From Bacteroidales bacterium (GTDB taxonomy: Bacteria; Bacteroidota; Bacteroidia; Bacteroidales; Paludibacteraceae), in contig CAAGHA010000048.1 in assembly GCA_900769555.1 (NCBI GenBank), positions 1 to 25,703 on the forward strand: 25,703 nt of DNA, written 5' to 3'. This document shows, piece after piece, positions 4,761 through 13,365 of the stretch. Every line of letters starts with the position of its first letter. Positions within the stretch are counted from its first letter, which is position 1. A program made the position numbers and the translations under genes. A model generated the notes under the pieces. It saw nothing but the letters and a program-made list of their open reading frames with translations, ran no database searches and was not told the DNA's origin.

Positions 4761-5774
4761 ATGCCAATCAACAAAAACGCATACGAACGATATCTGATTA
4801 TTGATCGCTGTTTACGAACAGATGCTCCGGAAAACAGAACAGTTAAAAAATTTACAGAAAATTGTTATTTAGAACTTGGAGAAAAAATCAGCGAGCGAAC
4901 CATTCAATTGGACATCAAAAATATAAATTCAATTCACGGAGATGTAATCATTCGAAAAAAAATGCCGAACGGCACCAATTATTATAGCTATAAGGAGAAA
5001 AATTTTTCTATTCTGAACTCTCCTTTATCCGAGAAACAAAAACTATATCTGAAAGAGATTGCAGACGCCTTAAAAGCCTTCAAAGGACTTCCAAAAATGG
5101 AATGGATAGAATCTTCTATTGCCAACTTAAATGCCTCCATAGAAAACGAACCGGGCAAGAATGAGATATTTTCAATCGAAAACAATCCTCATCTGAAGAA
5201 ATTCGATTTACTGAATCCATTGGCAGAAAGCATTAAAAATCAAAGAGTAATCAATGTAACTATTCATCCTATCGAAAGAGAATTTGACAAACAGAAAGAT
5301 ATTCATATTCTTCACCCTCAACATCTAAAGCAGTTCAATCGAAGATGGTATTTAATTGCTTTTAACGAAAGAGATAACCATGAAAAGCTATGGACATTTG
5401 CCATTGATGAAATAGAAAAATTATCCATCAACTCATCTATTCCATACTATTCTCAACCTCAAAATTGGGACAATTATTTCAATCAATTCATCGGAGTTAC
5501 CAATTTCAAAGAAAATACCATAGAAACAATCCACCTAAAAATTCATGGAGCAAAAGTGTGTGGACTACTACATAATAACCCTATCCACCCATCACAAGAA
5601 AGCAATTGGAAAAAAGGAGAAGAAACAATGGAAATAAAACTAAGAATCAAAGAAAATTGGGAATTGATGAATTTTCTTCGCAGATACGCCGGCAACATAG
5701 AGATATTGTCACCAATATCATTAAAAAACAAATACACAGAACTACTTCAAAAAGGAATCGAACTAAATACATAA
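4761..5774 (+). CDS. WYL-domain transcriptional regulator
   Basis: A 337-residue protein. Its N-terminal region (about 1-75, AYERYLIIDRCLR then ERTIQLDIKNIN) is a winged helix-turn-helix of the type found in WYL regulators. A central WYL domain contains LHPQHLKQFNRRWYLIAF followed by WTFAIDEIEKL. A C-terminal WCX-like segment includes WELMNFLRRYAGNIEILSP. WYL domains sense nucleotides or nucleic acids and are recurrent regulators or accessories of CRISPR-Cas loci. I use the ATG at 4761 because the upstream in-frame part (from 4671) reads as hydrophobic non-coding sequence running into the cas1 promoter. It is divergent from cas1, and its stop is followed almost directly by the right-hand repeat block. 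Confidence 0.85.
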   Translation: MPINKNAYERYLIIDRCLRTDAPENRTVKKFTENCYLELGEKISERTIQLDIKNINSIHGDVIIRKKMPNGTNYYSYKEKNFSILNSPLSEKQKLYLKEIADALKAFKGLPKMEWIESSIANLNASIENEPGKNEIFSIENNPHLKKFDLLNPLAESIKNQRVINVTIHPIEREFDKQKDIHILHPQHLKQFNRRWYLIAFNERDNHEKLWTFAIDEIEKLSINSSIPYYSQPQNWDNYFNQFIGVTNFKENTIETIHLKIHGAKVCGLLHNNPIHPSQESNWKKGEETMEIKLRIKENWELMNFLRRYAGNIEILSPISLKNKYTELLQKGIELNT

Positions 5775-5792
5775 GTTTCAAGAAATGGCCAT

Positions 5793-5827
5793 CCTGAAAC
5801 CTGAATCCTGAAACCTGAATCCTGCAA
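5793..5827 (+). repeat. Short heptanucleotide tandem tract
   Basis: Five tandem heptamers (CCTGAAA, CCTGAAT, CCTGAAA, CCTGAAT, CCTGCAA) lie directly upstream of the inverted palindromic unit. They are the reverse complement of the TTTCAGG/ATTCAGG-type linkers seen around the left-hand repeats. Confidence 0.85.
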
Positions 5828-5925
5828 TTCGTCCGTGTTACTGTCTCAGACCCGAGACCATGTCCCAGGCTACTGACGCTTCGCTATGTACTGCCTTCCA
5901 GACAGGGGGTATGTATCCGTTTGCT
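5823..5925 (-). repeat. Palindromic repeat unit, copy E, inverted
   Basis: The reverse complement of this segment aligns along its whole length with copies A, C and D, with a few substitutions. It has the CCCGAGACCATGTCCCAGG hairpin, the CGCTTCGCTATGTAC segment and the CTGCCTTCCAGACAG hairpin. It lies on the far side of the cas cassette in the opposite orientation to copies C and D, so 1178-5774 is flanked by inverted copies. Confidence 0.9.
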
Positions 5926-6021
5926 TGAAACTTGAATCTTGAATCCTGAAACTTGAAACCAGAAACTTGAAACTTGAAACTTGAAACTTGAAACCTGAAT
6001 CCTGAATCCTGAAACTTGAAA
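5924..6021 (+). repeat. Heptanucleotide tandem repeat (14 units)
   Basis: Fourteen uninterrupted heptamers, nearly all fitting YYTGAAW: CTTGAAA, CTTGAAT, CCTGAAA, CCTGAAT and one CCAGAAA. The tract fills the gap between palindromic copy E and the stop of the next gene at 6034. Such tracts vary in copy number by slippage. A minus-strand reading frame over 5838-6029 is only the translated repeat. Confidence 0.92.
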
Positions 6022-6033
6022 CCACACAATCTA

Positions 6034-6894
6034 TCAAAACACCTCCTCTTTAGAGCTCTCTGCCATAGAACGATTACGCTCTTTCATGCTTAATTGGTAA
6101 GTGATTACCTCATTATACAAACTTACCGGTTGATCTTTAGAGAAAGTTTCATAAGAAACAAATCCACCTTGTATGGTATCCTCTATCAAACGCTCCGGAT
6201 GCCACCCCTTGCCGATATAAAAAAACATTTGATACGTTCCGTTTGCAACCTTAAATGTGTAGGTACTATCTGCACAAACATAAGCATGACAAACAACTTT
6301 GCCTTTTTCATTCTTCTCCTTTATAACCGCTATCATATCAAATGCCAAAGGGGCTTTTACCTGTACGTCTGAATTATACTTGGATGTACATTCTCTGTTG
6401 ACTCCAAAATAGGGTGAATACGGCGTAGATCCATTCTCTAAACGATTCTTACCATATTTCTCTATGTCTGATTCTCTTTGTAATAAACTATCGCGTAAAA
6501 AGGTAGCTCGAGCTGTATATTTATCATTCGGAAAGGCATGCAAAAATTCATTGTATGACTTCACCGTATTTCGCTTTTGTTTGCGCATGAAATAAGACTC
6601 TTCCAATAGTGATTTTTTTCTATTAATCTTTTGATTGTATTCACTATCCGGATATTTATCTCGGAACGACACATACTCCATCACTGTATTGGACCGCTGT
6701 GCCGAATAGTAGTCAACCGTCTCTTTGAAACAAGTGATGGCTATTACATAAACAACCAACAACAATACGGCAACTCCTGCAATGATTTTCATTATTTTAT
6801 CCTCTTTCATACGCATATCATTTTTATAATCATACATTGCTCGAATTTTCCTAGTGGAATCTACAAATAACTCTACTCTTTTGTTGTCCGACAA
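6034..6894 (-). CDS. Membrane-anchored protein of unknown function
   Basis: Not recognised beyond general features. It has 286 residues: a short charged N-terminus, one transmembrane helix at about 37-55 (IIAGVAVLLLVVYVIAIT) and a presumably periplasmic remainder. Two related segments, YVSFRDKYPDSEYN (74-87) and YNEFLHAFPNDKY (114-126), each followed by a helical charged stretch, look like a pair of TPR-like helical repeats. The C-terminal part (about 180-260) is beta-rich with GTYQMFFYIGKGWHPE. The chosen ATG overlaps the last 22 bases of dxs, suggesting translational coupling. Met20 (6837) would avoid the overlap. It is the last gene of the leftward dxs group, and its stop is 12 bases from the heptamer tract. 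Confidence 0.7.
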   Translation of the reverse strand: MSDNKRVELFVDSTRKIRAMYDYKNDMRMKEDKIMKIIAGVAVLLLVVYVIAITCFKETVDYYSAQRSNTVMEYVSFRDKYPDSEYNQKINRKKSLLEESYFMRKQKRNTVKSYNEFLHAFPNDKYTARATFLRDSLLQRESDIEKYGKNRLENGSTPYSPYFGVNRECTSKYNSDVQVKAPLAFDMIAVIKEKNEKGKVVCHAYVCADSTYTFKVANGTYQMFFYIGKGWHPERLIEDTIQGGFVSYETFSKDQPVSLYNEVITYQLSMKERNRSMAESSKEEVF

Positions 6895-8789
6895 ATGGAA
6901 CGTAACGTATTGGCAATTCCTTCTGCATCCATACCATAAATGTGATACAACTCCTCTTGCGTTCCATGCGCCACAAACTCATCAGGCAAACCGATTCTAT
7001 GAAGATGAACATTCAACTGATTATCAGAGAAAAATTCTAATACCGCAGAACCAAATCCTCCTCGTATCACTCCATCTTCTAACGTCACCACATTACTGAA
7101 TTTCCTTGCCACGTCTCGCAACAACTCTTCATCCAACGGCTTCATAAACAACATATTATAATGAGCAACAGAGATACCCTCTTCTTCCATCATTGCAACT
7201 GCTTTGGTTGCCTGATTGCCTAAAGGTCCTAACGTCAACAAGGCAACATCACTACCCTCTTTCAAGCAAACACCCTTTCCGACCGGCATCTCAACCATAT
7301 CATGATGCCAATCCATCAACACTCCTTTTCCTCGCGGATAACGAATCATAAATGGTCCGAGACCCGGCTGTGAAGCTGTAAACATCAAATTACGTAACTC
7401 CACTACACTCATCGGCGAGGCAATTGTTAAATTTGGCACACATCGAAATGCTGCCAAATCAAATGCTCCATGATGGGTTGCACCATCTGAACCTACCAAC
7501 CCGGCACGATCCAAACAGATAACCATATCCAAATTTTGCAAAGCAACATCATGAATAACATTATCATATGCGCGTTGCATAAATGATGAATAGATATTAC
7601 AAAACGGAATCATACCCTGCTTTGCCAACCCGGCAGAAAAGGTAACTGCATGTCCCTCTGCAATCCCAACATCAAAAACCCTTTCCGGCATTTCGTGCAT
7701 CAAAAATGACATCGAACAACCGGACGGCATTGCCGGAGTAATTCCTACAATTTTATCATTCATTTTTGCCAAATCAACCAAGGTGTGTCCGAACACATCC
7801 TGAAAAAGCGGCGGAGTATCTTTCGTAATCACCGGCACAACACGCTCTCCGGTATCTTTGTTAAACTTGCCGGGTGCATGCCACTCTGCCGCACACTCTT
7901 CTGCAGGCTTAAATCCTTTTCCTTTTACAGTCTTTAAATGCAATACCTTCGGGCCTTTATAATCTTTAATCTCCTCGAAAATCTTAACCAAAGAGAAAAT
8001 ATCATGACCGTCAGCCGGACCAAAATATCGAACATTTAATCCTTCAAAAATATTTTGTTGATTGGTGATAACTGCTTTTAAGGAGTTGTTAAAACGTATT
8101 AATCGACCTTTGTTCTCATGCTTTATCAAACCCAATTTCATCATCATCATAGAGAAACGATGACGCCATTTATTGTAAGCCTTTGAGGTCGTCAATTTCA
8201 CCAAGTACTCACTCATTCCACCCACAGGCGGCGTATCTATAGCCATGTGATTGTCATTCAATACAATCAACAAATCATTTGACGAACAAGAAGCATTATT
8301 CAACCCTTCAAATGCCAAACCTCCCGACATGGCTGCATCTCCAATAACTGCCACTACATGAGTATCTTTCTCTCCTCTCATCTTAGCTGCTATTGACATT
8401 CCCAATGCTGCCGAAATAGAATTAGAAGCATGACCTGCAACAAAAGAATCATACTCACTCTCATGCGGATTAGGAAAACCACAAATTCCTCCTAACTTAC
8501 GATTGGTATGAAACATAGATCTTCGTCCGGTTAAAATCTTATGACCGTATGCCTGATGACCAACATCCCAAACTATCTTATCTTTGGGCATATCAAATAC
8601 ATAATGTAAAGCTACAGTCAACTCAATAACCCCTAAACTAGCCCCTAAATGACCCGGATTATTCGCCAACTCATCAATTATAAATTGTCGCAACTCACTA
8701 CAAACTTGCGGCAATTGCTCCAAAGACAACTTTTTCAGGTCGTCAGGATACTCTATCTTATCTAACAATCGTTCCGATGTTTCAGCCAT
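6873..8789 (-). CDS. dxs: 1-deoxy-D-xylulose-5-phosphate synthase
   Basis: A cytosolic thiamine-diphosphate enzyme that condenses pyruvate and glyceraldehyde-3-phosphate, the first step of the MEP isoprenoid pathway. The 638-residue length is normal. Visible motifs are NPGHLGASLGVIEL with His47, VWDVGHQAYGHK with His78, the ThDP/Mg2+ motif IGDAAMSGGLAFEGLNNA around Asp151 with VLNDNHMAI, FDVGIAEGHAVTFSAGL carrying the catalytic Glu of the pyrimidine domain, and DRAGLVGSDGATHHGAFD. It supplies isoprenoid for menaquinone, whose ring genes lie at 17167-22746. A TACTTTTG box at 8896-8903 may be its promoter. The next gene overlaps its 3' end. Confidence 0.97.
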   Translation of the reverse strand: MAETSERLLDKIEYPDDLKKLSLEQLPQVCSELRQFIIDELANNPGHLGASLGVIELTVALHYVFDMPKDKIVWDVGHQAYGHKILTGRRSMFHTNRKLGGICGFPNPHESEYDSFVAGHASNSISAALGMSIAAKMRGEKDTHVVAVIGDAAMSGGLAFEGLNNASCSSNDLLIVLNDNHMAIDTPPVGGMSEYLVKLTTSKAYNKWRHRFSMMMMKLGLIKHENKGRLIRFNNSLKAVITNQQNIFEGLNVRYFGPADGHDIFSLVKIFEEIKDYKGPKVLHLKTVKGKGFKPAEECAAEWHAPGKFNKDTGERVVPVITKDTPPLFQDVFGHTLVDLAKMNDKIVGITPAMPSGCSMSFLMHEMPERVFDVGIAEGHAVTFSAGLAKQGMIPFCNIYSSFMQRAYDNVIHDVALQNLDMVICLDRAGLVGSDGATHHGAFDLAAFRCVPNLTIASPMSVVELRNLMFTASQPGLGPFMIRYPRGKGVLMDWHHDMVEMPVGKGVCLKEGSDVALLTLGPLGNQATKAVAMMEEEGISVAHYNMLFMKPLDEELLRDVARKFSNVVTLEDGVIRGGFGSAVLEFFSDNQLNVHLHRIGLPDEFVAHGTQEELYHIYGMDAEGIANTLRSICRTTKE

Positions 8790-8895
8790 CTCTCTTTATC
8801 CAAATTTTTCACCAATAAAATGTCGCAATCTGTCAATTCCTTTCTCCACAAAAGTCTCAAAATAAATTTTGACAAACCAACATATTTCTTTCTCG

Positions 8896-8903
8896 CAAAA
8901 GTA
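8896..8903 (-). promoter_or_regulatory. Candidate -7 box upstream of dxs
   Basis: The minus strand reads TACTTTTG, matching TAnnTTTG, in the 157-base gap between dxs and the GSCFA gene. This would give a leader of about 100 bases. No good -33 element is visible, so read-through from the upstream genes is also possible. Confidence 0.4.
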
Positions 8904-8946
8904 AATAAATTCATTGAATATTTCACCTATTTCCGGAAAATATTCA

Positions 8947-9936
8947 TCAACCTATGCTCACTGCATCGTCTAAAAAAATATGAATCTCTTTTTGAAAATC
9001 AATGTGGGGATATTTTTTTTGTAATTGAGCAATTTGTTGTAACGAATTTTCTTTGAATTTTTGATAAGAATGACTCTGTGGATTGAATGGTTTGTGCGCA
9101 ACTGCCTGAGAAATTTTTTCAAACTCTTTTATCTCTTCTTTCACCTTTTCATCGAATGAAAAAAGCGAAAATTTCTCCCAGATATAATTGATTGCCAAAC
9201 TATTAGGATGAATCATATCTTCTGCATAAAAGCGATAATCTCTCAACTCATCCATCATGATTTCAAAAGCAGGAAAATAGGTAATTCCCTCAAACTTTAG
9301 CCGGATTTCATCGATTAACAGCAATAGTGATGATTTGCTCAATTGATTGTCATGTGCACCATCTTTCCAATGTCTGATAGGACTGACAGTGAAGATTAAT
9401 TTTAGGTTAGGATTAAAAGCCCTCAGCTGATTCATCATACTCTCCCACTTCTCAACCATCTCCTCCACAGATTTCCTTGAACGAAAAAAGAGTTGTGATG
9501 GCATTTTATGACAATTCGCAACCACCACCCCCGTTTCCACCAAGGTATAAACCCAGGCTGTACCTAATGTAATAAACAGATAATCAGCCGATTTTAGAAA
9601 CTCGTGAGCCTCATCCAATTTTTGATTCGCATTCTGTAAAAACAACTTTTTAGAGAGCGAAGAAAACCGGCTATGCAACGCAAAACAATTCCATATACCC
9701 TCCTGTTCAAACAACTCATCTTCCAAATAAGTGCTTTTGAGAATAATTCGCTCAATAGTTTGGGCTATGGAAAATGGATTAAACAAAATCCCTAACGGGT
9801 TATTGAGAACCGAAAACTTAAGCGACTGCAACCGATTTCCGATATGCTCAGAAAAGCAAGAGCCGAACATCATTATCTTGCTATTATAAGTAATGTTCAG
9901 CTCTTGTTTTATATCTATCAAAGTCTGTAATTGCAC
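8947..9936 (-). CDS. GSCFA-domain protein
   Basis: A 329-residue protein of the GSCFA family, named after the motif seen here near the N-terminus (MMFGSCFSEHIGNRL, Gly25-Ser-Cys-Phe). It also has LFITLGTAWVYTLVETGVVVANCHKMP, here written in two parts: LFITLGTAWVY, then ETGVVVANCHKMP. A LIFTVSPIRHWKDGAH block and an AEDMIHPNSLAINYIWE block with Asp and His follow. The Ser/Asp-x-x-His layout resembles SGNH/GDSL hydrolases, so an esterase-like activity is plausible, but the substrate is unknown. It has no signal peptide. It lies 34 bases downstream of the OmpA-like lipoprotein gene and could share its transcript. Confidence 0.85.
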   Translation of the reverse strand: MQLQTLIDIKQELNITYNSKIMMFGSCFSEHIGNRLQSLKFSVLNNPLGILFNPFSIAQTIERIILKSTYLEDELFEQEGIWNCFALHSRFSSLSKKLFLQNANQKLDEAHEFLKSADYLFITLGTAWVYTLVETGVVVANCHKMPSQLFFRSRKSVEEMVEKWESMMNQLRAFNPNLKLIFTVSPIRHWKDGAHDNQLSKSSLLLLIDEIRLKFEGITYFPAFEIMMDELRDYRFYAEDMIHPNSLAINYIWEKFSLFSFDEKVKEEIKEFEKISQAVAHKPFNPQSHSYQKFKENSLQQIAQLQKKYPHIDFQKEIHIFLDDAVSIG

Positions 9937-9970
9937 GACAATAAAATACTAACGTTTAAGTTCCAATTTA

Positions 9971-10948
9971 TTATTCTGCACTATTAGACATCGCATCAAA
10001 AAGTTCATCCATCTTTGGACTTAATACAATTTCGATACGACGATTTTTAGCTCTTGCTTCTGCCGTTTTTTCAGTATCCAATGGAACAAATTCTGCTCGT
10101 CCCGTTGCTGAAATAGATGCCGGATTGATATTAGGATTACGCAACATAATACGAACTATGGCTGTTGCTCGTTTAGTACTCAAATCCCAATTATCAGGCA
10201 CATTTCCAGCTCCTTTATAAGGAACATCATCGGCATGTCCTTCAATAACCATGTTTATATCTTTGTTTCCTGCCATAAATTCAGACAATTTTACAATGGC
10301 TTTTTCTCCCTTTTCATCAACATCCCAACTACCTGATTTAAACAACAATTTTTCCTCCAAAGAGACATACACTTTACCATTTTTATTGATCACTTCCAAA
10401 CCTTTTCCCTCATATCCTCGAAGAGCATCAGCAACCTTCTTACGAAGATTTTTCATCAAACTGTCTTGCTTGGATACAATATCACTCAACTCTTTCAATT
10501 TCAACTCTTTCTCTGCAATTTGGTCTGACGAAATTTTCAAGTTTTTTTCTGCAACTGCTAATGCATCTTCTCTTTTTTGCAACTTTTCTTGCGTACTTTG
10601 AAGATCTGATAACAACTTCTTAACTTCGGTATCACTCTTTGAATTTGTTAGTTTGTCACTAAGTTGCTGATTCAGTTTTTTTAAATTCTGCAATTCTAAA
10701 TCTGCTTGATGAAGTTTTTTAGACTTATCAGTAGAATCTGCTATCAAATCCTGAATTTTCTTTTGTGCTGCCGACGAGTCGTATTGCAACAAAGAAATAT
10801 GTTTTCTTGCATTGCTAAGTTCTTGACATTGAGCCTCTAAATTCTTTTTACAATCATACAAATTTGAAGCAGTCTCATTAAACTCTTTTTTGGTTACACA
10901 GGAAGAGAATATCATTCCTACCGACAAAATTGCAACTATCTTTTTCAT
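9971..10948 (-). CDS. OmpA-family lipoprotein with coiled-coil
   Basis: A 325-residue envelope protein. The N-terminus MKKIVAILSVGMIFSSC is a lipoprotein signal with acylated Cys17. Residues about 20-175 form a long Lys/Glu/Leu/Gln-rich coiled coil. Residues about 195-315 are an OmpA C-terminal peptidoglycan-binding domain, with VIEGHADDVPY, NWDLSTKRATAIVRIM, SATGRAEFVP and AKNRRIEIVLSP. This domain binds diaminopimelate in the cell wall, so the protein probably tethers the outer membrane to peptidoglycan in a Pal-like way, with the coiled coil as spacer. It has no beta-barrel. It is upstream of the GSCFA gene in the same direction. Confidence 0.9.
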   Translation of the reverse strand: MKKIVAILSVGMIFSSCVTKKEFNETASNLYDCKKNLEAQCQELSNARKHISLLQYDSSAAQKKIQDLIADSTDKSKKLHQADLELQNLKKLNQQLSDKLTNSKSDTEVKKLLSDLQSTQEKLQKREDALAVAEKNLKISSDQIAEKELKLKELSDIVSKQDSLMKNLRKKVADALRGYEGKGLEVINKNGKVYVSLEEKLLFKSGSWDVDEKGEKAIVKLSEFMAGNKDINMVIEGHADDVPYKGAGNVPDNWDLSTKRATAIVRIMLRNPNINPASISATGRAEFVPLDTEKTAEARAKNRRIEIVLSPKMDELFDAMSNSAE

Positions 10949-11233
10949 AAAATCTTTTTACTATTTTAATTTACTACATACATTTATTCTTCCAAAATAG
11001 GGTTTTGGTAACTTCTATAAATTACGATTTTTATTTCTATTTGTAATATATTCTATTTCGGATGCTTTTGAATTCAGTTGCGCTATATATTACTTATATT
11101 TACTCAGTTACAATGCCCACATCGCTCCTTTTCAAATATAAACACACAAACTAAAATGCTCTTCAAAATCATCTCCACCTAATTTATAGAACTTACCACA
11201 AATTACCATTAGAGTAAAAATTTCAACTATTCC
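10949..11233. other. Intergenic region upstream of the OmpA lipoprotein
   Basis: 285 AT-rich bases between the OmpA-like lipoprotein start and the glgB stop. It contains one copy of a dispersed motif (GTAACTTCTATAAATTA at 11008-11024) and a possible minus-strand -7 box TATATTTG (11140-11133), which would leave a leader of about 185 bases. I see no gene. Confidence 0.5.
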
Positions 11234-13249
11234 TTACTCTACCTTTCTTAATACCAAAGCTGTGCGAGATGGTATATACAACTGCAACCATGCTTTGTCT
11301 TTCGGAAGAGTCTCATCTTCCGTTTCCATTGTAAAATAAGTTTGATTGTCTTCTACCAAACCAAATCCACCATATTGTTTGTCATCACTGTTTAGAATCA
11401 ACTCATATCGTCCCGGCTCTGTTAATATTCCATAATCCGTAAAAGATTTGTTCGGATGAAAATTAAATATGAAAACCAAATCCAAACGACGAAAAGCCAA
11501 TACTTGATCATCTGACTTATCCCATAACTCAACTATATCCGAATCTACAAATTTTCTTTCAGAAGAAATCAAACTCAACATACTCTTGTCGAAATCTCCT
11601 AAATACTTGTATTTCAGATCTGTATCATCTACTAAATGCCACTGTCTTCGCGCATGTTTATACGACCATCCATTGCCTTCTCTTGGGAAATCAATCCACT
11701 CCGGATGTCCAAACTCATTCCCCATAAAATTCAAATATCCACCGTTCATGGTAGAGATCGTAATTAACCGAATCATTTTATGTAACGCTATGGCTCTATC
11801 CATCATGTAAGAGGAATCAAACAATCGAGACATGTGCCAATACATATCTGCATCTGCTAAACGGAACATAATGGTTTTATCTCCAACCAAAGCTTGATCA
11901 TGACTCTCTGCATAACTTATCACCTTTTCATCTTTTCTTCGGTCTGTCAATGTCCACAAGATATGTCCGGGCTTCCACTCTTCATCTTTCACCTCTTTAA
12001 TCATCTTTATCCAAAAATCAGGAACTCCCATCGCTAAACGATAATCAAAACCGATTCCTCCATCTACAATTTTTGCAGCCAAACCCGGCATTCCACTCAC
12101 ATCTTCCGCAATGGTAATGGCTCTCGGATTTATCTCATGTATCAACTGATTGGCCAATGTCAAATAACAAATAGCATCTCCATCTTGATTTCCATCGTAA
12201 TAGTCTCCATAACCTGTAAAGGCCTTGCCCATACCATGGTCTAAATAAATCATTGAGGTTACTCCATCAAACCGGAATCCATCAAACCGAAACTCATCCA
12301 ACCAATATTTGCAATTGGATAATAAATAATGAATCACCTCATTTTTTCCATAATTAAAACAATAAGAGTCCCACAATGTATGCTCTCCTCTTATTCCATC
12401 ATGAAAATATTGATAACGAGTCCCATCTAAGTTACTCAAACCTTCGTTTTCATTCTTAACTGCATGAGAATGAACTAAATCCATAATCACAGATATTCCC
12501 ATTTCGTGCGCCGTGTCTATCAAATCTTTCAACTCCTCCGGAGTCCCAAAGCGAGATGATGGTGCAAAGAAACTTGAGACATGGTAACCAAACGAACCAT
12601 AGTAGGGATGCTCTTGGATAGCCATCAATTGAACACAATTGTAACCATCTGCCACTATACGTGGTAATACTTGCTCTTTAAACTCATTGTAAGTAGAGAC
12701 TTTTTCTTCCTCTCCGGACATTCCTATGTGGGCTTCATAAATCAATAACGGAGAGGTATTGGGCTTGAATTTTTTATTTTTAAAGACAAAATTTTCTTTG
12801 GGTGCCCAAACTTGTGCGCAAAAAACTTTCGTTACATCATCCTGAACCACTCTCCTACACCATGCCGGTATTCGCTCACCACAACCTCCATCCCAATATA
12901 CCTTCATCTTATACAAATCACCATGTTGAAGAGCTGATTCCGGTAATTCTATCTGCCATACTCCATTCTTAGATGGTTTCAATTGATAGGCTTCGTTTTC
13001 TTGCCAATTATTGAATGTTCCTACCAAATAGATGGCAGTGGCATTGGGTGCCCACTCTCTAAAAACCCAACGTTTAGTCTCTTTATGCAACCCAAAATAG
13101 AGATACCCTGAAGCAAATTCAGATAAGGTACTTGCCCCGCTGTGCGTCAGACCGGCAACTCTTTTTAAATAGTATTTATATCTCCCTACAATTGCTTCTT
13201 GATAGGGCTTTAACCATGGGTCCTTTTTTATTAATTTTAGCATTTCCAT
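11234..13249 (-). CDS. glgB: 1,4-alpha-glucan branching enzyme (GH13)
   Basis: Makes alpha-1,6 branches in glycogen. 671 residues, of the shorter eukaryote-like branching enzyme type common in Bacteroidota. A CBM48 domain is at about 55-150 (WVFREWAPNATAIYLVGTFN). The GH13 barrel follows, with YEAHIGMS, IMDLVHSHAV, the nucleophile Asp328 in FRFDGFRFDGV, the acid/base Glu382 in ITIAEDVSGMP and Asp451 in SYAESHDQALVGD. FMGNEFGHPEWIDFPREGNG is conserved in branching enzymes. The C-terminal beta domain is complete (LVLRKVE). No other glycogen gene is adjacent. The start at 13249 has an alternative Met two codons on. A TATCTTTG box lies at 13358-13365. Confidence 0.96.
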   Translation of the reverse strand: MEMLKLIKKDPWLKPYQEAIVGRYKYYLKRVAGLTHSGASTLSEFASGYLYFGLHKETKRWVFREWAPNATAIYLVGTFNNWQENEAYQLKPSKNGVWQIELPESALQHGDLYKMKVYWDGGCGERIPAWCRRVVQDDVTKVFCAQVWAPKENFVFKNKKFKPNTSPLLIYEAHIGMSGEEEKVSTYNEFKEQVLPRIVADGYNCVQLMAIQEHPYYGSFGYHVSSFFAPSSRFGTPEELKDLIDTAHEMGISVIMDLVHSHAVKNENEGLSNLDGTRYQYFHDGIRGEHTLWDSYCFNYGKNEVIHYLLSNCKYWLDEFRFDGFRFDGVTSMIYLDHGMGKAFTGYGDYYDGNQDGDAICYLTLANQLIHEINPRAITIAEDVSGMPGLAAKIVDGGIGFDYRLAMGVPDFWIKMIKEVKDEEWKPGHILWTLTDRRKDEKVISYAESHDQALVGDKTIMFRLADADMYWHMSRLFDSSYMMDRAIALHKMIRLITISTMNGGYLNFMGNEFGHPEWIDFPREGNGWSYKHARRQWHLVDDTDLKYKYLGDFDKSMLSLISSERKFVDSDIVELWDKSDDQVLAFRRLDLVFIFNFHPNKSFTDYGILTEPGRYELILNSDDKQYGGFGLVEDNQTYFTMETEDETLPKDKAWLQLYIPSRTALVLRKVE

Positions 13250-13357
13250 CTGAAAGTAATTTTAGATGTTGTTATTTTCTATCAGGCCTATTTTTAATAT
13301 ACATTAAAGCATTCTTTTTAAGCTATTGTAAAAATGCTAATAGGCTAAAACACTTCT

Positions 13358-13365
13358 CAAAGATA
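13358..13365 (-). promoter_or_regulatory. Candidate -7 box for glgB
   Basis: The minus strand reads TATCTTTG about 110 bases before the glgB start. No matching -33 element was found, so support is partial. Confidence 0.3.

Noticed and set aside
5924..6021. Heptamer tract as a second CRISPR-like array
   Set aside because: The unit is only 7 bp with no spacers.
5838..6029. A 63-residue minus-strand reading frame rich in FKFQ/FRFQ
   Set aside because: It arises entirely from the heptanucleotide tandem tract and copy E.
6873..6894. dxs and the downstream gene as one fused or frameshifted gene
   Set aside because: dxs has its natural C-terminal end and the downstream protein is unrelated; a short overlap is ordinary coupling.
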